NCBI GenBank assembly: GCA_022495005.1
Contig: JAGYXB010000825.1
Coordinates: 7,359,830-7,423,829, forward strand
DNA length: 64,000 nucleotides
Direction: 5' to 3'
Source of the DNA: Rhyacophila brunnea
Lineage: Eukaryota; Arthropoda; Insecta; Trichoptera; Rhyacophilidae
The notes beneath the pieces were generated by a model. The model saw only the letters and a program-made list of their open reading frames with translations. It did no database searches and was not told the DNA's origin. Both the position numbers and the translations under genes were made by a program. Positions 56,755-64,000 of the stretch are shown piece after piece. Every line of letters begins with the position of its first letter. Position 1 is the first letter of the stretch.

Positions 56755-57334
56755 TGTCATGTTACATTTCACGTAACATGGCTACTTTTCAAACGCAGAT
56801 ATTAAAATAAATAATGTTAATTAAATAACAAAATTTGGCACAACCTTGTTAAAAAGTGTGTGTCAACCCTTGTTTCCAAGACAATGACGGTTAAAAATAA
56901 GCCAATCGGATTCATTCCCGCTTTTTTGAAAGCGTCTTGTTTACAAATAACTTATTTCCGCCCACAAGATCCTCACTCCAAGTTTAGATTCAGTGCCGAA
57001 CGGGTGTCACCGGTTAAAGTATAGATACAGTTACAACGCCATTTGTAGTTACTTCCTCTCGGACAGGAAGAAGGATTCGCAGTTCATAATTCCAGCCAAG
57101 ATGAAGTTCCAGCCATCACAATTTAAACATAAAGTTAAGTAATAGTTACCAACTTCCAAGAAATTTCTCTATGCCCATACCAAGCAACGCTTCTCAAAGT
57201 TGTATTAAAAATCTGTATTTGTTTTAGTATGTTCTTAAATTTCAATGGTTTGTGTAATTAAATAACACTTTTCACAATTAGCTGTGTTCTTATTTTTATA
57301 CTGTTATATTTAATTTGTAATTACACATATTTCA
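56755..57334 (+). mobile_element. Probable LTR of a Gypsy-type element
   Basis: It begins TGTCATGTTACATTTCACGT right after a purine-rich tract and ends ...CATATTTCA. AGGCGCCCAA follows, resembling a lysine-type primer binding site (TGGCGCCCAA). TG...CA ends, an early AATAAATAATG and a length of about 580 bp fit an LTR. A matching partner LTR was not found in the window, and ends at 57324 are also possible. It may be the 3' LTR of the gag-pol at 49421-52634. Confidence 0.45.
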
Positions 57335-57604
57335 AGGCGCCCAAAAAATTATAATTTAATATTTCAACGAGTTTACAAATGACATTTTATTTGAGGTAGA
57401 TAAGTGATTTATAAGGCATTCTTTACACAGGGTTAAGTTGGCAGAAAGCCGAATCTTATAAGCTGTGAGATTAAAAGTATTATATATTTCATGCTTTATT
57501 GATTGATTTAGTTGGCACTCTTATGTTTGATAATTGTGCATTACAATTATTAAACTTCTTTAACTATATACATTTTTATACACTATCATTTTTCTTAATA
57601 TGAC
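57335..57604. other. AT-rich interval, nothing recognised
   Basis: No gene or repeat identified apart from the primer-site-like start. Confidence 0.4.
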
Positions 57605-58648
57605 ATAATCTCTGTGATCCCAAATTTGACCAGAATTAGGCATTTTATTATTCAAAAAATCGGCAAGATTAACACATTCGAAGACAATTCTAAAGATATT
57701 TATTATAAGCTATGTCTATGACCATTCAAGTGTGATAAACATCTTATGAATAATGATTGCTTTATAACAATTATTGACCTAAGAATAAGGTAGTGTTTTT
57801 TTGAAATACGCCATTTCTTTTGTCATTCCCCAGTAGTTAAGCTACAACATACGGCCGTAGCCATAAATTGACAAACTATAATTTAAGTAGGGAGTAAAAC
57901 GATATTGACGCGTGTGTTTGAACATGTACCGTTTAAAATAAAATAAAAAAAAATTCGGTTAAGTACATGTTCAAACACGCGCGTTAACATAATTTTACTC
58001 CCTACTTTAATTATAGTTTGTCAATTTATGGCTACGGCTGTATGTTGTAGCTTAACCACTAGGGAATGACAAAAGAAATGGCGTATTTCAAAAAAAAACA
58101 CTACCTTATTCTTAGGTCAATAATTATTATAAAGCAATCATTATTCATAAGATGTTTATCACACTTGAATGGTCAAAGACATAGCTTATAATAAATATCT
58201 TTAGAATTGTCTTGAAATGTGTTAATCTTGCCGATTTTTTGAATAATAAAATGCCTAATTTTTGTCAAATTTGGGATCACAGAGATTATCAATATAATTT
58301 TTTATCGTGAATATTTTACAAAAATTATCTCGTAATAAATTATACTAATGGTTTCATAAATGCGTTTAAAAATTAATAAACGTAAAAAATCTTAACACCA
58401 CTGTACAGTTATGTACCGAAATATGACTATATTCTAAAACATTAGAGCCAGAGGTTTAAAAGAATACTATTTTATGTAACAAAAATACTTTATGCAGTCA
58501 TCAAATGTTTAAAATAACTATAAAGGATAATAAGGTTTCAAAATTATATAAATAGATTATCTACAACGTTTAAGGAGTGTCCAGTATCATGGTTTGAAAA
58601 TACAATAAAAACTCAATTTTGACCTTCGACGAGCATGTCCCCCCTTAA
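57605..58648. mobile_element. Foldback element, copy 2, left arm truncated
   Basis: The right arm (about 57970-58648) matches 20484-21166 and ends CGACGAGCATGTCCCCCCTTAA. The left arm starts only at ATAATCTCTGTGATCCC, so about 340 bp of it is missing. Inverted pairing around a loop near 57940-57965 (TTTAAAATAAAATAAAAAAAA) is retained. Confidence 0.88.
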
Positions 58649-59279
58649 CCACAAACATAAATGTATCGTTCCTTTTTTTTTGTGAATCCGGGGTTCGATG
58701 GACACCTGAGCTAGCCGCTGGAACCCCGGGTATCTCAAACCCACTGTATATTTTACTATAATACGACATTTTAATTTTTTTGATCACTAGTCCAGATTGT
58801 TACACTTACCCCAATATTGGGGTAAGTGTAACTAAATTCATCTTTATTCCAAAAGTACTTCAAAACCATAATGTACTATATGCATAGAAAGGTAATATTT
58901 CATTTAATGGATATTGAGTCTTGAGTTAAAACTACAGTATAGAATTTCAACAAAATGGACTACAACATTTTTTTTTTGGGGTAAGTGTGTAATACTAATG
59001 TATGAAGCGCTAGTGATGTCCCGAAAGAAAAATGACGTATTTTTATTAATTAACGTAGGTAGATGACGGAAATCTGATGATACTAACGAGTTTACTTTTT
59101 GAAGGATCATGGGAAAAACTTGTTATGTCGAGTCGACAGTCAATATTATATATCCATTGTGGACAATACTTTAAAATCAGGTTGATGATTGTACTGTTTA
59201 ATAAGACAAGTTATAGTACCAATTGATTACAAAAGGATCGCAAACTTTTTTTCAAACATGTTCTACGGTTTGCGGTTTT
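58649..59279. other. Interval with two inverted repeats
   Basis: CCGGGGTTC/GAACCCCGG lie at 58687-58730. A perfect 34-bp palindrome lies at 58799-58832 (GTTACACTTACCCCAAT and its complement). GGGGTAAGTGT recurs at about 58979. No gene recognised. Confidence 0.55.
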
Positions 59280-59527
59280 TAGCATGGAACAAGCTTTTGT
59301 CTTGACCACCCGGCCGGATTCGTTACGAAAACATCGCACAGGCAGCGGTAACGAAAACAAAAAAAAAAGTCACGAAAGTAGCGCGGAGCGGGCTGGAGTG
59401 GTTTCAGTCGGCCGCGAACGGCGCTTCGGGAATAACGCGTGACCCGTGCCCCGCAATTTATTTTATTTTCCTTCGAATTTCGACAACCAGCATTCAGAGA
59501 ATCAATGGGCAAAGCATGTTCCATGTT
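59280..59527. mobile_element. Small terminal-repeat element, GC-rich core
   Basis: AGCATGGAACAAGCTTTT at the left and CAAAGCATGTTCCATGTT at the right are reverse-complementary at about 15 of 18 positions. The interior is clearly GC-richer than its surroundings (around 59380-59450). It has no ORF and abuts the pogo-like fragment. Confidence 0.5.
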
Positions 59528-59535
59528 TAATAATT

Positions 59536-59920
59536 TTAGCCGTTAGGGTTTAAGTAACCATCATCTTTAAATAATAACTTATTTCTTTTAATAAAACCTA
59601 TAAACCAATTGTGTCCGGGTACGTAGTTTTTAAATGGTGTGTTAATATTATTTTCTTTAATATACTGTCCAATTGATTCGAGGACTGCAATTTTTGTGAG
59701 ACATGGTTTTCCAACGTATGCAAATTTTCTGCAAAAGATGTTTCAATCTCTTTGGGTAATATCGTACTTCTGCTAAAACTGTCTTCTCTTTTTTCGTAAA
59801 CATGATTATACATATCCATATGACATATCCTGTTTTTTTACACATTCAACTGTTTTTTGTAATTTTCCTTGGTCGTAAGCTCCTTTATCTGTATATCGTT
59901 TATATTTACATGTGGAAAAA
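59536..59920 (-). pseudogene. pogo-like transposase N-terminal fragment (psq helix-turn-helix)
   Basis: Reading the minus strand from 59913 gives KYKRYTDKGAYDQGKLQKTV, then ECVKKQDMSYGYV. This is the pipsqueak-type DNA-binding domain at the start of pogo/Tigger transposases. After a shift near 59820 the frame at 59598-59819 gives ILPKEIETSFAENLHTLEN, the usual [LP..IE..] segment after the domain. After a second shift near 59655, NNINTPFKNYVPGHNWFIGF and IKRN follow, the CENP-B-like second DNA-binding domain. It then stops at 59536. The DDE catalytic domain is absent. Dead fragment. Confidence 0.7.
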
Positions 59921-60455
59921 ATGCATGCGAACACGCTGATAAAAAATGAACTACTCATTTTGAGCTCCGATTTTCAATACAACCTGTCAGATAGTAGTAT
60001 AAAATGACAACATCGCGCCTCGCTTACTCTTGAAGAATGAGATTGGAGAGACAGTCAGCACTTTTACGTGTAAATGGTTATTGTCATGACAGTTTAAAAT
60101 AAACACAACTGCCGACAGTAATTCCATGCATGTGTACAGGCGCTATTAGTTTATTTGATTTTTTTTTAGATTGAGAGAGATGATTGATATCACATTAAAC
60201 TCATTTTTCAATTTTACAGACTTTCGTACGCACGAAAAGTGTATATGTCTTTGGTTTTATTAAGCAGATGAAATTAACTTAATTTGAAAATTAATTCTGA
60301 ATTTTAATTTAAAACGACCCGTGTATTGACTGAAATATAAACATTTCGATTGTCACATCAGGATTGAAAAGCACTAAGAACCTCCCATATGACAATTTTG
60401 TCAAAATGTTTTTTTATATTACATACCTATTCCTTTAATGTACTATTCTTCTTTT
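59921..60455. other. Interval with a diverged dispersed repeat
   Basis: Positions 59960-60150 weakly resemble 5447-5645 (CCGATTTTCA, CCTGTCAGATAGTAGTA, CAGTTTAAAATAAACAC, CAGGCGCTATTAG). Nothing else is recognised. Confidence 0.35.
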
Positions 60456-60645
60456 GACCATGTCAAGGACCGGACCAGAGCGGAGGTTTGTATTGGTTTT
60501 ACGATAAATGGATGTTAGCCACTTGCTCACCTAATAGGTCCATATTCTGACTCCAAACACAAATTGAAAAACAATATGTCGTGTATTTGCCAGACGCAGG
60601 ATTCGAACCTGGGACACACAACATTATAAGCCGCTTGGCCATCAT
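60456..60645 (-). mobile_element. SINE, minus orientation
   Basis: GACCATGTC, GGAGGTTTGTATTGG, TTACGATAAATGGATGTTAGCC and CAGACGCAGGATTCGAACCTGGG (B box) correspond to the reversed family. It runs into GCCGCTTGGCCATC (A box region). Confidence 0.8.
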
Positions 60646-60875
60646 AATAAAAATTAAAACATAATTAATTTAGAAACCTCAGCTATCACACTTACTATTT
60701 ATTACTACCCTTTATTTAGTTAAATTGAATCAATTGTCTTTCAAAAAAAAAATCTGCCTTCATGTGTTTTCAAAGCAGTTTTTTATTTATCTTGTAAAAT
60801 TTAAACATTGTCACATTGGAGGTTTCAAAGTGGTGATTTTATTTATGTGCTAATCACAACCAAATTGAACCGTCA
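60646..60875. other. AT-rich interval, nothing recognised
   Basis: No signal found. Confidence 0.4.
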
Positions 60876-61112
60876 TTGAAACTAGAAAATTGTGTAACTC
60901 CAAAAACGCTACTTTACAGGAGACAGAAAACATTATGGTTTCGTATACAAATACAATATGTTTATGGAGTTAAATCATCCATGATTTAACAGTGTTACAA
61001 TTATTTTGGAATTACATCATTTACAAGACGGGTAGATATTAAAAACAGCCACTAGATGGCATTCAAAGTCAATTTTCGATTAAAACGGAGTTACACATTT
61101 TTCTAGTTTCAA
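60876..61112. mobile_element. 237-bp MITE with 26-bp terminal repeats
   Basis: The left end TTGAAACTAGAAAATTGTGT then AACTCC and the right end GGAGTTACACATTTTTCTAG then TTTCAA are reverse complements with one mismatch. An internal palindrome GTTAAATCAT..ATGATTTAAC lies at 60969-60990. There is no ORF, and the target duplication is unclear. Confidence 0.75.
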
Positions 61113-64000
61113 CAACGATATATACATACAAATGAGACTGATGGGATCATCACACTGGACGCCTTGAATAACTGCATGTACCTACCTGCTATGCGATCAT
61201 TGCATAAGAGAAAACACCACTTGACAACTCAACAAAGATAATATCATCTGTTATTTGAATTCTGAACTAGGCTCATAAACATTTAAAAAATTCTGAATGA
61301 TATGCCATCATCAAAATATATCCTCACACAGCAGACAACTTATACTGCGGTCCAGTAGATCTAAAACCTATTAAGTACCTACTAAAACGTTTTCGAGATG
61401 ATATAAAAACACTATTTAACTTTATTATGAAAATTCAAGACAAAAAACAAGTTTTCATAGTTTAATAGACATTTCAGGAAAAATGAGATGTTATATATTG
61501 AAGAATTTACATACTCACAGTTAACCATTATTTTTTTCTCAGCTACTTACTGAAGAGCTCTCAGTATATTGTTTTGTTTAGTACGTCATTGTGTAGCAGG
61601 TAGTTATATTTTAAAAGAAAATGGGAATAAGTAAAAATGAATAAAACAAAATATGTCTTCCGTACACTCCTGTATTCGAGTTATAATTAAAAATTCAACA
61701 TTACACCAAACATAAAATATAATAAGCACATTATATTATCATGTTACAATTTGTGAGATATTTCCGCAAGACCAGCTCGCTACGATCTAACATTAAACAC
61801 TCATATCTTCTTAGTGGCAAACATTTTCTATTAAATAATATTTATACACGAAAACTGAAACTTTCACTGATTAATTTACATTCATGTCACACATATTATC
61901 TATATTATACTACATACAATGGACTCAACATACAGGGACACTTGAAGTGAGAAAATATCCTATTACACATTGTTAAATGTTTAACTCCCTCATATAATTT
62001 TCTTTACACATAGGTATACTTATTGCACAAGTTTTTATCATTTAATAGAAATAAATATCTCTCACATTTTCAAACTTAATAGGATTTGATGAGATTTTAG
62101 AGTAAGTAGTAAGTATAAGTATACAGATGTAATCGGTAGAATCTTTTAGCCCGTAGATGTTTTATACAAGAACAGATTTTAGAATGAGATAGAAAAACTG
62201 AGTAGCCTAATCAAAAATTATAGTACTTCAATCACACTGTGATTGACAATTTTTGGGTTATTATTATGATATAAGTAGTTATGTATTGATTTTCACAATA
62301 TACAAAATAGTATGTAGCTTAGAAGCTCTTAACCTATGATTGGATTGAGCTGAGAAGTGACCAAACTGAGAGGATCGAGATACATTTTCAATTTTCAACA
62401 ACAACAAACATTCTGAGAAAATACTTTGAAAGACTTTATATTAAAATTCTTTCTTGGATCACGAAACCAAACCACTTAATCTGGGTTTTGACTCAAAAAG
62501 GCTAAGAAACCCTGATGAACCCCATTACAAATTTCAAGAGATAAATTTCTGAAAGCAATAATTTGTTTAACAACCAGTTAGAAGTTAAATCAATTGAACA
62601 ATAGTTTGACCTCAAAAAATGTCAAGCCTAGTCTAGACCAATACACATATTATTATGCTCAATAGTGGCGTGCGGTGACTTTTGCTTGTAGGGATTCTGC
62701 TGAATAAAAATCATAATATATAACAATTATTTGCTACATATTGTATGATTAGGGTTTTGTAACCTATTTAATCTTGGCAGATGAAGTAGAATGGTGTAAT
62801 ATTGAAGTATGAAGGGTAGCCTTGAAATATTCAAAAAATATATACGTAAAATATAATATATTTCTACAATAAATACATACTATTATTACATAGTACTCTA
62901 TCAATTATTTCTGGGGATGCTTAGTATCTATAACATCTATGAAACCGCATGCCACTGATCCCCGCAAACAAATTAATCAATTTTATCAGTACACAAATTC
63001 ACGTGCACAATCATTTGTTTGAAACTCAATTTGTATCCATACCTGCAAACATAGCTAACAACATTCCAAAAGACCATGTGTTGCCACTTCTAATGAAATA
63101 GTCCCCCAAATATTTTTTTTTGTTTATGGTGCATAATAATATGTCAGTCTGGAGTAGTCTTCAAATTAATTCGATTAATTTCTTTCTTGTGTTGAAAAAT
63201 GATTGAGTAATGATTGAGCCATAAAATAAGGAGACAATACCATGCAATTATGTTTGGTAGGAAATGGAATAACAGCTGATTCAGTAGAATTGAAAGAATG
63301 AAAATATCTACTCAGTCAGTGATGAATTTACTTACGCCTAAGAAAATAATAGATTTATTATAAAATATTGATCATTCAGCCATATTTAAATGTAGTAAAA
63401 GTACTTTTCAATTAGTATTTAAAACTGAAATATTCTAAGTATATTATTTATCAAAGGACATTTAAATTTCAAGTTATTATTCAGGATTTATACAAAATTA
63501 ATAATTCATACGAATACTTGTCGAGGAATCCCACATTGTCATGGTTTCTACAATAAATTGTTAACCTAAAAATTCAATACATTTATTAATTTTTTTATTT
63601 ATTCTAAATTTGATAAAATAATATTTTGTAAATTTCCATTTTTAAATTCAAAAAAGTTGTCTTGTTGATGAATTTATTATGTCGGCAAGATTAATGTGTA
63701 ATGTGTATTACAAACAATAACTTCCACTAGAAACAGTATTGAATCAAAATCAATACTGAACGTTTGAGAAATAGCAATTCACAGAGTTTCTATCAAATTG
63801 TTATTACAAATTATGAACAGACTCTTAATTTTGAAATCTAATCTATAATGATATCATGTATAACACTATCTATTTGAGCAAGAAATATCTGGGAAACTCA
63901 TGATTAATTATCATTATTAGGAATGTCCTATATTGCGACATTGTAAGTATTTATTATTTCATGAATAATGTGCTTTATAAAATAATGATTTGATGTTTGT
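61113..64000. other. AT-rich interval, nothing recognised
   Basis: Only short frames without known domains (for example 61741-61950). No tandem or inverted structure of note. It could be intergenic or intronic host DNA. Confidence 0.45.

Noticed and set aside
58680..58740. tRNA-like sequence around CGGGGTTCGATGG
   Set aside because: It is better explained as a 9-bp inverted repeat; the B-box match is incomplete and no A box is placed correctly.
1..64000. CRISPR-like arrays
   Set aside because: Repeated units (Helitron array, minisatellite, satellite) have variable spacing and degenerate repeats, and the sequence is eukaryotic.

Overview
The window looks like AT-rich, transposon-dense insect nuclear DNA, most probably from a moth or butterfly. 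The best organism clue is one host-gene exon at 33069-33574 (minus strand). It encodes the N-terminal part of an A-type allatostatin (FGLamide) precursor in the lepidopteran arrangement, with an extended AYTYVSEYKR peptide ahead of LPVYNFGLGKR. Short (TTAGG)n tracts, Helitron ends of lepidopteran type, a tRNA-derived SINE family, RTE-like and Jockey/CR1-like LINEs and mariner agree with this. I found no rRNA gene, no clearly functional tRNA gene, no CRISPR array and no bacterial-type operon.

Layout. 0.2-1.3 kb: a non-autonomous hAT element with an 8-bp target duplication. 2-5 kb: a dispersed repeat, a palindrome with a MITE-like core, a LINE tail and a 0.5-kb MITE. 8.2-10.4 kb: a Helitron-like element swollen by 16 degenerate tandem units. 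10.5-11.7 kb: a second hAT copy carrying a GC-richer segment with an unknown ORF. 12.3-13.2 and 17.9-18.2 kb: LINE 3' ends. 14.8-15.5 kb: a possible solo LTR. 16.4-17.2 kb: a TTAA-target MITE nested in a SINE. 19.8-21.2 kb: a 1.4-kb foldback element with 683-bp arms. 22.2-22.4 kb: an inverted-repeat element around a tRNA-like sequence. 24.8-26.1 kb: a Penelope-like element with inverted terminal repeats and a GIY-YIG endonuclease ORF. 27-32 kb: SINE copies. 33 kb: allatostatin A. 37.7-39.3 kb: a SINE, a MITE and an internally deleted RTE-like LINE. 40-42 kb: local duplications, a MITE and a full-length SINE. 44.0-45.3 kb: a decayed mariner with intact ends. 45.6-49.2 kb: a Sola-like DNA transposon with 35-bp identical terminal repeats, an intron-containing transposase and two frameshifts. 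49.4-52.6 kb: a decayed Ty3/Gypsy gag-pol whose RNase H/integrase core is replaced by a minisatellite. 55.3-57.3 kb: tandem repeats, two related hairpins and a probable LTR. 57.6-58.6 kb: a second foldback copy. 59.3-59.9 kb: a small terminal-repeat element next to a pogo-like transposase fragment. 60.5-61.1 kb: a SINE and a MITE. The remaining intervals are AT-rich with nothing I can support.

Working together: only the allatostatin exon is a convincing host gene. Its splice sites show that a 5' exon lies upstream (above 33.6 kb on this strand) and that coding continues downstream (below 33.07 kb). I could not find the remaining FGLamide exon in the window. Everything else is mobile DNA at various stages of decay, often nested. 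No autonomous element appears fully intact; the Sola-like element is closest.
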